Assembly (NCBI RefSeq): GCF_036409155.1
Contig: NZ_JAZGLW010000016.1
Coordinates: forward strand, 1 to 12,606
Reading direction: 5' to 3'
DNA: 12,606 nt
Source of the DNA: Mycobacterium sp. 050128
Lineage (GTDB): Bacteria; Actinomycetota; Actinomycetes; Mycobacteriales; Mycobacteriaceae
The notes under the pieces were generated by a model. It searched no databases and had not been told where the DNA came from. It worked only from the letters and a program-made list of their open reading frames with translations. A program made the position numbers and the translations under genes. Positions 6,439 to 12,606 of this stretch are shown here, in pieces (positions within the stretch are counted from its first letter, which is position 1; each line of letters opens with the position of its first letter).

Positions 6439-7840
6439 GGTGGTCCAGTGCCGCGGGGAGGCCGCGCTCGCGTACCCAGGCGTGGTGCAGCTTGCCCAGC
6501 TCGGTGTTGGGTTCGGTGACCCCGTCCATGTCCTCGTAGATGGCCCGGACGGGCATGGTGGCACCCAGGTCGGCGCACACGCTGAAGACGGCGAGATGCA
6601 GGCGGGGGACGAACACGTAGTCGTCGGGCGCGTTCATGCGGTTGATTGGATGGTCGGCATCGCGGAGGCCGAATATGCCGCGAACGGTGCGGGCGGTGGT
6701 CTCGGCCGTGTAGGTGGCGGGCTGGGGTGCCGCGATGACCTCGTAGTACATCTGCGACTGCCACTGGTAAAGCTCGTCAGCGCTCAGGTCGGAGTCGGGG
6801 GCGAGGAAACCGGCCTGCGCCATCAGGGTGCGGTAGTCGTGTTTGCGGCCCTCGATGAGGGCGCGCTGCATGGCGACGATGAGCCAGCGCATCGCCTCGG
6901 ACAGGACCTTCACGCAGCCGAAGTCGACGAATCCGACGGTGCCGTCGGTGTTGAAACAGTAGTTGCCGGGGTGCGGGTCGACGTGCAGCAGGTTGGCGTG
7001 CCGGAAGTTGCTGTGGCTGAAGCGCAGAATGGCCTCGGCCCAGGTGTTTTTGAGGTCTTGATCGGCCTGTTGCGCTGCGGCCCAATCCATTCCGTCGAGA
7101 TAAGTCATCGTCAGTATTCGATCCGCGGAGGTTTCGGGAACGACGTCGGGGACGCGGATAAACGGATGGCCCCGGTAGAGCTCACCGAATGCGGCGATCA
7201 TGGCGGCTTCGTGCCGGTGGTCGATCTCCTCCAAGATCCGCGCCGCCGCTTCACGCGCCACCGCCTGAACATCAACCTTGACAGCCGACGTCGCGTTGAC
7301 AAACCGCATGAACGTCGCCAGCAGCTCGGTATTGGCCAGATCGTCGCGGATCGCCTGGGCCACACCGGGATACTGAATCTTGACGGCCACATCGCGCCCG
7401 TCGCAAAGCACCGCCCGGTGTACCTGACCGACCGACGCGGCGGCTATCGGATCGTCATCGAACTCAACGAACAGCTTGACGGCAGAACCTAATTCCTCGT
7501 GTAGAACCTTCTGCACGAGTGCCGGGTGCATGGGCGGTGCGTCGGCCTGCAGCCGAGCTAGTGCTTTCTGGTACGGCCAGAAACCGCCGCTGCCCAGTGC
7601 GCGGGCATCGACCATTGACAAGATTTGCCCGGCTTTCATCAGTACGCCCTTGGAATGGCCGAGCAGTTCGGTATAGCGCTCGGCGGTGCGCTCGTGAAAC
7701 TGCTCGACCGCGCCCTCCTCGCCGGTGCGCTGACGCAAACCGGCAACCAAGCGGCCCCCCGCAGCACGCGCGGCGAACCCAGCCAGCGGCATGGTGCGCC
7801 GTATACGCCCCTGCGGCACCGGATGGTCGTTGTGCGCCAT
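6425..7840 (-). CDS. ABC1/UbiB-family atypical kinase, copy 3 (first gene of the operon)
   Basis: A 471-residue ABC1-family protein and the promoter-proximal gene. Motifs are KAGQ (69-72), AAASVGQ (133-139), VAVK with K154, LEEIDHRHEA (E205, D207), HVDPHPGN (286-293) and VDFGC (305-309). The start is secured by a strong AGGAGG five bases before the ATG (7846-7851 on the top strand), far better than those of the downstream copies. This makes it the likely ancestral copy with the original promoter and leader. It is divergent from the TetR gene across 71 bases that contain palindromes, so repression by that regulator is likely. The last residues, DHHDHP, and the stop/ATG junction are shared with copies 1 and 2. 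A role in antibiotic or lipid stress is an alternative to quinone or lipid metabolism and cannot be settled here. Confidence 0.94.
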   Translation of the reverse strand: MAHNDHPVPQGRIRRTMPLAGFAARAAGGRLVAGLRQRTGEEGAVEQFHERTAERYTELLGHSKGVLMKAGQILSMVDARALGSGGFWPYQKALARLQADAPPMHPALVQKVLHEELGSAVKLFVEFDDDPIAAASVGQVHRAVLCDGRDVAVKIQYPGVAQAIRDDLANTELLATFMRFVNATSAVKVDVQAVAREAAARILEEIDHRHEAAMIAAFGELYRGHPFIRVPDVVPETSADRILTMTYLDGMDWAAAQQADQDLKNTWAEAILRFSHSNFRHANLLHVDPHPGNYCFNTDGTVGFVDFGCVKVLSEAMRWLIVAMQRALIEGRKHDYRTLMAQAGFLAPDSDLSADELYQWQSQMYYEVIAAPQPATYTAETTARTVRGIFGLRDADHPINRMNAPDDYVFVPRLHLAVFSVCADLGATMPVRAIYEDMDGVTEPNTELGKLHHAWVRERGLPAALDHHDHP

Positions 7841-7862
7841 GTGGTCCTCCTGCGATGCGGAC

Positions 7863-7875
7863 GCGTACGGTACGC
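7863..7875. promoter_or_regulatory. Palindrome in the divergent promoter region
   Basis: GCGTACGGTACGC is a 13-base inverted repeat with 6-base arms around one central base. It lies between the AGGAGG of the first kinase and the proposed TetR operator, where it would overlap the kinase promoter or leader. It could be a second regulator site or a short leader hairpin. Confidence 0.45.
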
Positions 7876-7876
7876 T

Positions 7877-7900
7877 CTTACAAAATGTAAGTGATCACTT
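7877..7900. promoter_or_regulatory. Probable TetR operator, two overlapping palindromes
   Basis: CTTACAAAATGTAAG (7877-7891) is a 15-base inverted repeat with perfect 6-base arms. It shares three bases with AAGTGATCACTT (7889-7900), a perfect 12-base palindrome. They lie in the 71-base gap between the divergent TetR and kinase genes, just upstream of the TetR ribosome binding site. A TetR-family protein usually binds such a site next to its own gene, repressing itself and the divergent operon until a ligand binds. Two overlapping sites would allow cooperative binding by two dimers. Confidence 0.7.
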
Positions 7901-7911
7901 TGGAGACGTCA

Positions 7912-8511
7912 ATGACTGCACCCGTGTCCACCCGCGAACGGCTAGTCACTGAAGCGATGCGGCTGTTCAGCGCCAAAGGATTTGAGGCAACCAGCGTGTC
8001 GCAGATCGAAGCTGCGGCAGGCTTGGCCACGGGCGCAGGCGCCCTGTATCGCCATTTCAAATCCAAAGACGCACTTCTCGATGCGGGAATCGCCCGGCAG
8101 CTCGACCGCCGCGACGCCATGCGTGACATCCGCACACTGTTCGCCGGCCTCGGAGACCTGCACGCCGAACTAACCTCGCTCGGCCGCTACCTGCTCACCG
8201 TCATCGACCAGGAGATCCAACTACTCCAGATCGCCGCCCGCACGCCAGCAGGCCACTCGGCCCAACTGGACACCGCCTATGCGGCACTCATCGACGGGCT
8301 CAACGCCGAACTCGCCGACTGGATCACCGCCTGGGCGCCAAACCTGGCGGCCCAGGATTGCGCCGTCCTGGCTGCGCTCGGCGTCAACGGCATCCTCGGG
8401 GCACGCTTTGCAACCAGCCTCTTCCACCATCGCAATCCGCGCGTACCCGACGACCGCTACCTCACCGAATGGACAGCACTCCTCGCAACCCGCATCGAAG
8501 CACTCAAATAA
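7912..8511 (+). CDS. TetR-family transcriptional regulator
   Basis: A 199-residue one-component repressor. The N-terminal helix-turn-helix spans roughly residues 8-54: RERLVTEAMRLFSAKGFEAT, then the recognition region SVSQIEAAAGLATGAGALYR followed by HFKSKDALL. The remaining residues form an all-helical ligand-binding and dimerisation domain that is not diagnostic of any ligand. The ATG at 7912 was chosen because GGAG sits at 7902-7905 with 6-base spacing. A GTG at 7891 would add 7 residues but would put its ribosome site inside the operator. Its position facing the kinase/P450 operon makes those genes its most likely targets. The inducer is probably hydrophobic, possibly the P450 substrate; this is inference. 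Confidence 0.93.
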   Translation: MTAPVSTRERLVTEAMRLFSAKGFEATSVSQIEAAAGLATGAGALYRHFKSKDALLDAGIARQLDRRDAMRDIRTLFAGLGDLHAELTSLGRYLLTVIDQEIQLLQIAARTPAGHSAQLDTAYAALIDGLNAELADWITAWAPNLAAQDCAVLAALGVNGILGARFATSLFHHRNPRVPDDRYLTEWTALLATRIEALK

Positions 8512-8570
8512 GCGCCAATGACGCCCACATACCTCGCCGCGTCAGCCCCAGCGGGGGAGAAGCATCACAT

Positions 8571-8603
8571 TCGGCCGGATTCCTTAGCTGTGCCACCGGC
8601 CGA
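8571..8603 (+). terminator. Candidate terminator hairpin after the TetR gene
   Basis: TCGGCCGG (8571-8578) pairs perfectly with CCGGCCGA (8596-8603) around a 17-base loop, 59 bases after the TetR stop. There is no T-run. The long loop makes it only a moderate candidate. The rest of 8512-8641 shows no gene. Confidence 0.35.
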
Positions 8604-8641
8604 GGCGCCGATGCAGTGACTCGGACAACGCTATTGCTCAG

Positions 8642-8842
8642 TCACGAATGCAAGGCGTCTTCACGCCAGGCGGCGAAGTGCTTTATTGCCTCGAGCGCAT
8701 CCGCACACACCAGCTGAAAATGGGCGACCCCGACACTGTCCTCCATGACTTGCACGAACCACGGTTCGCGCACAGAGCAGTACCCAGGCTCTTCCCACCA
8801 GCGTTCGTTCTCGTAGGCCACCGACCGATCGAAGGACGGCAT
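8642..8842 (-). CDS. Small hypothetical protein, probably a truncated gene
   Basis: A 66-residue frame starting MPSFDRSVAYENERWWEEPG, continuing through YCSVREPWFVQVMEDSVGVA and HFQL, then ALEAIKHFAAWREDALHS. The EEPGYxSVxEPWFVQVxEDxVxVA stretch has the look of the N-terminal part of an actinobacterial GNAT-like hypothetical family, recalled from memory. No acetyl-CoA-binding region follows: after HFQL the sequence departs and stops. No strong ribosome binding site precedes the ATG. The same frame is open upstream to 9208, but that stretch is antisense to the better-supported plus-strand gene. It is probably an N-terminal fragment joined to unrelated sequence. Confidence 0.4.
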   Translation of the reverse strand: MPSFDRSVAYENERWWEEPGYCSVREPWFVQVMEDSVGVAHFQLVCADALEAIKHFAAWREDALHS

Positions 8843-8852
8843 CCAGGAGTAC

Positions 8853-9278
8853 TTGTTCGCGGATCCACGGCGGTGGTCGATGCGCCGCAGCGGGCCACGG
8901 GTCCGGGTCACCTCGAAGTCGGGTTTCGCCGCTGCTGAGCCTTTCGTGTCGATCGAGATCACCAACGCGGGGCGCCTCGCCACCGAGATCAGCCAGATGG
9001 CGTTCCAGCTCTCCCGCCTGGATGACCGGAAGCAGGTCTTGATGTTCCGTGACGTGCTGGGGGACCTGGTGACGATGCCGATACAGCTGGCTCCGGGAGC
9101 GACAGTGAGCAAGATGTTCGCGGCCGCCGCCGTACTCGAGGTTCTCGACAGCAACGGGTTCGCCGGCGTTGAAGCGCGGCCGTATGCAATCACTGGGCAC
9201 GGCCGCACCGAGTGTGATCAGTTCGACCTACGCGGCCGGGTGCAGATGCTGGTGGAAACGGCTGAACGAAAGTCGTAG
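8853..9278 (+). CDS. Hypothetical protein with an Ig-like beta fold, possibly N-terminally truncated
   Basis: A 141-residue frame from TTG 8853, or 132 residues from ATG 8880. The core RVRVTSKSGF, then FVSIEITNAGRLATEISQMA, PIQLAPGATVSK and GVEARPYAITGHGRT alternates hydrophobic residues like a small beta-sandwich. Similar domains are found in actinobacterial and phage hypothetical proteins that carry a membrane helix and coiled coil before this domain. No such part is present here: a stop codon in frame at about 8814 closes the frame. CAGGAG stands only 3 bases before the TTG, which is too close to be convincing. It ends 42 bases before the convergent phosphoribosyltransferase gene. Function unknown. 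Confidence 0.55.
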   Translation: MFADPRRWSMRRSGPRVRVTSKSGFAAAEPFVSIEITNAGRLATEISQMAFQLSRLDDRKQVLMFRDVLGDLVTMPIQLAPGATVSKMFAAAAVLEVLDSNGFAGVEARPYAITGHGRTECDQFDLRGRVQMLVETAERKS

Positions 9279-9320
9279 GTCATGCGTTACGGGCCGAACA
9301 CGACCCGGACCGGTAGCAGC

Positions 9321-10157
9321 TCACGGCCGATGTGGGATGAGTCTGCACTTGTGCGTGCCCGCGATGCAGGAGAACGGATCGAACGCCTCGACGGTGACCT
9401 TCTCGAGTAGGGAGGCTTCCGGTGCCCAGTTCCAGCTCAGCCACCGCGCGACACACAGTCCGGTGACGGCCGCGGCGCCCGCGGCCCTGAGCGCGGCGGC
9501 AGCCGACTGCAACGAGGTCCCTGTCGTCCAGGTGTCGTCGACGAGCAGCACCCGCTTCCCCTCGATCAGGGGCCGCGCCGCGTCGGGGACGGCGAAGCGA
9601 GCAGCGTTGGCGACGCGGGAGACGTTCACAGGGCCGCACTCCATGAGCACGCGCTTGATCTGGTACTTCCCGCCGCTGGCCGGGTCGTCGTTGGCGAGCC
9701 GCGCCACGTTCCGGGCAATGCCGGTGACCGGGTGCGGACCGGTACGGGATGTGCGGGACGGTACGAATGTCGCGACGTCCCACTCGGCGCCCTCGGCGGC
9801 GCGCATGCAGGGGTCGTGGATCCAGGTGGTGGTGAACGTGAGCAGCTGCACGTCGTCGACGCTGCGTTCGGGAGCCGGATCCGCCTTATAGTTGCGCATC
9901 GTCTGCACGCTCTGGGTCCGGCCAGCGGGGTTGTAACCGTCGGCGTAGGCGAGGAAGAACGTGTGGTCACAGGTCGCGCCGAGGAGGGTTCCCCGGGTAG
10001 TCAGGCACGTGGAACAGATCCCCGATTCGGGAGCGGGTCCGCGGCAGACATCGCAGATTCCGGGACCCGGGCCGGCGATGTTGTGGAAGTACGCGACCTT
10101 GCTGGTCGCAATGATGATCTCGTTGCGCAGATCGTCGTCCGACTGCTGGTCGGTCAC
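9321..10157 (-). CDS. ComF-like phosphoribosyltransferase, ShosT-like
   Basis: A 278-residue protein with a PRTase-fold C-terminal domain. The PRPP-binding loop is RVLLVDDTWTTGTS (202-215), with the acidic pair D207-D208 and the TTG phosphate loop intact. Near the N-terminus lies a CxxC...CxxC pair (C35, C38, C48, C51) likely to bind zinc, as in ComF-type proteins. The GTG at 10157 overlaps the stop of the DprA-like gene as GTGA, so the two should be translated together. The open frame upstream to 10298 lies within the other gene and is rejected. PRTase plus DprA-like is the composition of ShosTA toxin-antitoxin/anti-phage systems, in which the PRTase is the toxic partner; here this role is inferred from gene order and domains alone. 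The alternative is a competence-type ComF role. Confidence 0.85.
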   Translation of the reverse strand: MTDQQSDDDLRNEIIIATSKVAYFHNIAGPGPGICDVCRGPAPESGICSTCLTTRGTLLGATCDHTFFLAYADGYNPAGRTQSVQTMRNYKADPAPERSVDDVQLLTFTTTWIHDPCMRAAEGAEWDVATFVPSRTSRTGPHPVTGIARNVARLANDDPASGGKYQIKRVLMECGPVNVSRVANAARFAVPDAARPLIEGKRVLLVDDTWTTGTSLQSAAAALRAAGAAAVTGLCVARWLSWNWAPEASLLEKVTVEAFDPFSCIAGTHKCRLIPHRP

Positions 10158-11065
10158 CAGGCGGTGCCCGCCGCCAACGGGGCGAGGTGGGTGCGCACCG
10201 ATTGCTCCGCGGCGGCGATGTGCTCCAGCTGCGAGATCGCTTCGCCGGCCGTGCTCACCACGAACACATCGGGGCGGTCGGAGAGCGTCCGTCCCCACGT
10301 CGTGCCCTCAGCTACGCTGCGGCGTAACACGAGCCGCCGACCGTGGGCTACGGCTTCCAATGCCTGGTGCTTGGTTCCGGACTGCTCGGTGGCTTCGGCG
10401 ATCACCGTCACCTGTACGTAGGCGCTCATGGTCCGGTTGCGTGCGGGGAACGCCCACTTCGACCCGGGGAAACCAGGGAGGAACTGAGTGAGCACCAAGC
10501 CCCGTTCGGCGATGGTGGCCTGCAACTGGGCGTTCGGCGCCGGGTACGCGCGGTCGATGCCGGTACCGATGACACCGACGACCCGACCTCCCAGCTCGAC
10601 AGCGGCGGTCATCGCTGCGGTATCGATGCCCTCAGCGAGGCCGGACACCACGGTGACGTCGTGTTCGACGAGACCCTGAGCCACACCCACGGCGAAGTCG
10701 AGCCCGCCGGTCGACGCCTTCCGGGAGCCGACAATCGCCACGGAGTAGTCATCATCAGCCAGCGTTCCCGCTGCCATCAGGAGCGCGGGTGGCCGCCGTG
10801 CAGCGCGAACCCGGTCGGGGTACTCGCGGTCGAGGACCGTGAGTGTTCGCCAGCCGCGGGCGTCCCATTGCTCGATGTCCCGGGCGGCGGCGTCGCGGTC
10901 CGGCTCGGTTCCCGGCACGGCCAGCAGCGTCGCGCCGACGTGTTCGTCCCACGCCTGATCAGCGGAGCCGATGTCGAGCAGGGCTTCGCCGAGGTTGGCC
11001 ATCGTCATCGTCTTCGGCATGTCGCGCAGCAGCGCTACGACGGTCGCAGCGGCTGAGTAAGCCAC
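10154..11065 (-). CDS. DprA/Smf-like SLOG-domain protein, ShosA-like
   Basis: A 303-residue protein with a DprA-type Rossmann (SLOG) domain. Recognisable blocks are EYPDRVRAARRPPALL (81-96), AIVGSRKAS (110-118), SGLAEGIDTAA (141-151), GTGIDRAYPAPN (167-178) and FPARNRTMSA (206-215). Classical DprA loads RecA on incoming DNA. Stand-alone, operon-coupled copies beside a phosphoribosyltransferase are instead seen in ShosTA-type systems, where the DprA-like protein is the antitoxin. The GTG start at 11065 is preceded by GGAGG 10 bases upstream (11076-11080 on the top strand) and a closer AGGA. It is the first gene of a two-gene operon, which would make the antitoxin first and the toxin second. 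A housekeeping dprA is unlikely because no topA or xerC neighbour is present. Confidence 0.88.
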   Translation of the reverse strand: MAYSAAATVVALLRDMPKTMTMANLGEALLDIGSADQAWDEHVGATLLAVPGTEPDRDAAARDIEQWDARGWRTLTVLDREYPDRVRAARRPPALLMAAGTLADDDYSVAIVGSRKASTGGLDFAVGVAQGLVEHDVTVVSGLAEGIDTAAMTAAVELGGRVVGVIGTGIDRAYPAPNAQLQATIAERGLVLTQFLPGFPGSKWAFPARNRTMSAYVQVTVIAEATEQSGTKHQALEAVAHGRRLVLRRSVAEGTTWGRTLSDRPDVFVVSTAGEAISQLEHIAAAEQSVRTHLAPLAAGTAW

Positions 11066-11421
11066 GAGTCCTGCACCTCCGTCTCCATCTCAGCGTGTAT
11101 TGCGAAGGCTAGTCCGCCGCGCGGGTGCCGCTACTCGACACTCCGCGGATAACCCACAGCCTAGAGCCGGGGACCGACATACGCGGCGGTGCAGAAACTT
11201 CTAGATCGGAGACCGACCGGGCCGGCTGGATGAACAGGGTGCGCCAGTCACCGTCGCATGTCGCATCGTTACATGTTCAGTGCTTTTGAATGCCGCGATG
11301 TAGGGCACGTAAAAGTGCAAACGTACCGGCCGGGTGGATTATCGGCCTGCTCCAGGATATCGAATCGGGTTGCGACACAATGGGTAGGAAGATGTGCAGA
11401 ACCTACCTGACATAACGTAGA
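11066..11421. other. Intergenic region upstream of the DprA-like gene
   Basis: About 350 bases without a supported gene. It must hold the promoter of the DprA-like/PRTase operon, but no clear -35/-10 pair can be called. A 6-bp hairpin, GGTAGG (11383-11388) with CCTACC (11402-11407) around a 13-base loop, lies just past the stop of the recombinase stub and may have been its terminator. It could also be part of an old attachment site. Confidence 0.4.
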
Positions 11422-11721
11422 TTATCTGGCATGAAAGTCGGTGTGGCGCAGTGTGTTAGATGGACGAAGGTTCCGCTCAGCGCGGGGGAGTAGGTCGTAG
11501 AGAGGGTTTACCTCCCCGCCGGAACGCGTGTCTGCGCCAGCGCCATCGACGTAGCGCTGCGAAGTAACCATGGACTCGTGGCCGAGAAGCTTCATCAGTG
11601 TGTAGACGCTGACATTAGCGTTGGCGAGTTCGGTGGCGAAGGTATGCCGCAAGCCATGTACCAAGGCGCCGGACGGTCGTTCGCTTTCGATGCCAGCCTT
11701 CTGGGTCCTGCGGCTGTAGCG
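11422..11721 (-). pseudogene. Tyrosine recombinase (integrase), C-terminal stub
   Basis: The last 100 codons of a phage-type tyrosine recombinase. It reads TQKAGIESERPSGALVHGLR with the box II HxxR, then HTFATEL, LMKLLGHESM with the second histidine, and TSQRYVD with the nucleophilic tyrosine, followed by NPLYDLL near the stop. That ending is typical of actinobacterial integrases. The N-terminal DNA-binding domains and the first catalytic arginine are missing. The frame is closed by a TGA at 11722-11724, only 24 bases from the ribosome binding site of the TIR gene. The stub cannot catalyse recombination. It marks an old integration event whose 5' part was removed when the DNA carrying the TIR gene arrived or was rearranged. 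Confidence 0.88.
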
Positions 11722-11747
11722 TCAAGATCCGTTGGGATCAGATAGCT

Positions 11748-11753
11748 GGAGGG
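11748..11753 (+). promoter_or_regulatory. Ribosome binding site fixing the GTG start of the TIR gene
   Basis: GGAGGG stands five bases before the GTG at 11759-11761, and no other start in frame has a comparable site. Just upstream is a small inverted repeat, GATCC and GGATC around GTTG (11726-11739). Confidence 0.75.
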
Positions 11754-11758
11754 AACGA

Positions 11759-12606
11759 GTGACGGGTCGATCGAACGAGCAAGAAAAGCACGCCTTCGTC
11801 TCGTACGTACACGAAGACAAAGAGCATGTCGACAAGATGGTGAGGGCGCTGAAAGCTGCTGGTATTCCGGTGTGGGTCGACAAAACCAAACTCGGTCCCG
11901 GTGTCGACTGGCGGACTGTCATCCGCGATGCCATTCGATCGGATTCGATGGTGTTTCTTGCGTGCTTCTCCTCGAACCTGTCGGAGCGCGAGACCTCATA
12001 TCAGTATGAGGAGCTCAACCTGGCCGTTGAAGAGTTTCGTCGACGGCCGCCTGGCCGTGTATGGCTGATACCCATACGATTTGACGATTGCCAGATTCCG
12101 GATATGCCGCTGACATCCACAATGAGACTGGACAGTATTCAGCGGGCCGACCTCTTCGGCGACGAGTACGTCGAAAACGTAATAGAGCTGACAGGCGCTA
12201 TCAAGGCGGTGATGGGAGCGCCAGGGTTGAATTCAGCAACCGTCAAGGCGGCGGTGGCCGAGGCTGACGACTCTGAGCGTCCGGAGATGCTGCGACGGCA
12301 CACCGAAGAAATGATTCGTGATCAATCGAAGGTCATTGCTCTCGACGGGATAGTTGCGCAAGAGCCGGCTCGAGTGCTGGATGCGATGCGCAACCTTGAG
12401 CGTTTTCCGACATCACCGACGCGCGGTGGAACCGCCGACGACGACGTCATCGCCGCGGTGAGTGCCGCCCAAGACTATTGGCGATTGATTGAGCCATTCT
12501 GTTGGTCGCTGCAAGTGGCGGCACGGTGGGCGGAAGATAGACAAGCCTTGAGACCCTGGACAACTGGACTACAATCCCTTGTCGCCGAGGCAGGAAAGCC
12601 GGCTAG
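11759..12606 (+). CDS. TIR-domain protein, incomplete at the window end
   Basis: 282 codons are visible with no stop. Residues 10-150 are a bacterial TIR domain: HAFVSYVHEDKEHVDKMV (first strand and helix), AAGIPVWVDKTKLGPGVDWR (BB-loop region), MVFLACFSSNL, SYQYEELNLAVEE with the probable catalytic glutamate E85 (or E84), then RVWLIPIRFDDCQIPDM. TIR domains with this glutamate cleave NAD+ or make cyclic ADP-ribose signals in anti-phage defence. From about residue 150 the protein is mostly predicted helical, with polar and Trp-containing stretches (DYWRLIEPFCWSLQVAARWA), and resembles no domain I recognise; it may be the sensor or oligomerisation part. Third codon positions are less GC-rich than in the kinase operon, consistent with separate transfer. 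It points away from the DprA/PRTase pair with only the integrase stub between them. Confidence 0.9.
   Translation, partial: MTGRSNEQEKHAFVSYVHEDKEHVDKMVRALKAAGIPVWVDKTKLGPGVDWRTVIRDAIRSDSMVFLACFSSNLSERETSYQYEELNLAVEEFRRRPPGRVWLIPIRFDDCQIPDMPLTSTMRLDSIQRADLFGDEYVENVIELTGAIKAVMGAPGLNSATVKAAVAEADDSERPEMLRRHTEEMIRDQSKVIALDGIVAQEPARVLDAMRNLERFPTSPTRGGTADDDVIAAVSAAQDYWRLIEPFCWSLQVAARWAEDRQALRPWTTGLQSLVAEAGKPA

Larger units (their letters stand above)
3417..7840 (-). repeat. Tandem triplication of the kinase gene, 1504-bp period
   Basis: Three collinear 1416-bp kinase genes start at 7840, 6336 and 4832 and stop at 6425, 4921 and 3417, so both steps are exactly 1504 bases. The two intergenic spacers are each 88 bases and are close copies of each other. 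The proteins have diverged at many positions but show no length change. The array is therefore old enough to diversify, yet is kept in register by selection or by gene conversion. The repeat boundary coincides with the kinase-stop/ATG junction that leads into the P450. Confidence 0.93.

Noticed and set aside
6431..7492. Long plus-strand frame (353 codons) antisense to kinase copy 3
   Set aside because: Val/Gly/His/Asp-rich translation is the usual mirror of GC-rich codons on the other strand. The minus strand carries every ABC1 motif, and similar antisense frames lie opposite the other two copies.
10158..10298. N-terminal extension of the phosphoribosyltransferase
   Set aside because: The extension is Arg/Gly-rich shadow translation of the DprA-like gene. 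The GTGA overlap at 10154-10157 gives a standard coupled start.
11722..11934. Minus-strand frame of 70 codons opposite the TIR gene
   Set aside because: It is antisense to the TIR domain with no motif of its own. The plus strand has a strong ribosome site and clear domain matches.
1..12606. CRISPR arrays, insertion sequences, rRNA genes
   Set aside because: No regularly spaced short repeats, no transposase motifs or terminal inverted repeats, and no rRNA-like sequence were seen. The only large repeat is the kinase array.

Overview
The window looks like an accessory region of a high-GC actinobacterium, most likely a mycobacterium or a close relative. The evidence is the GC-rich third codon positions, GTG/TTG starts, and the families present: an actinobacterial P450, ABC1/UbiB kinases, a TetR regulator and an actinobacterial tyrosine recombinase. 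This assignment is inference, because no rRNA, tRNA or species marker is present.

Left flank (1-2233): gene-poor and decayed. It holds a broken P450 3' fragment (minus strand, 243-586) that is a frameshifted paralogue of the intact P450 further right, one small conserved-looking PH-like gene (plus, 728-1147), a strong perfect hairpin (1240-1280), and about 950 bp with only weak gene fossils.

Centre (2234-8511): one coherent unit. A TetR regulator (plus, 7912-8511) faces a four-gene minus-strand operon across a 71-bp gap with three stacked palindromes. The operon reads ABC1 kinase copy 3 (7840-6425), copy 2 (6336-4921), copy 1 (4832-3417), then cytochrome P450 (3430-2234). The three kinases are each exactly 471 aa with no evident gaps between them, and they repeat with a period of exactly 1504 bp. 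All three end with the same kinase-stop/ATG overlap that leads into the P450. After the first two kinases this junction instead opens a 31-codon scar frame. The layout suggests that an ABC1-P450 pair was amplified on the kinase side. A plausible role is that the ATP-dependent ABC1 proteins make a hydrophobic membrane substrate available to the P450, under TetR control; this is inference.

Right flank (8512-12606): a mosaic that looks like a defence island. It has two small, probably truncated hypothetical genes (8642-8842 minus, 8853-9278 plus). Next is a coupled DprA-like/phosphoribosyltransferase pair (minus, 11065-9321, GTGA overlap) resembling the ShosTA toxin-antitoxin/anti-phage family. 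Then come a C-terminal stub of a tyrosine recombinase (minus, 11721-11422) and a TIR-domain protein (plus, 11759 to beyond the window) with an unrecognised C-terminal region.
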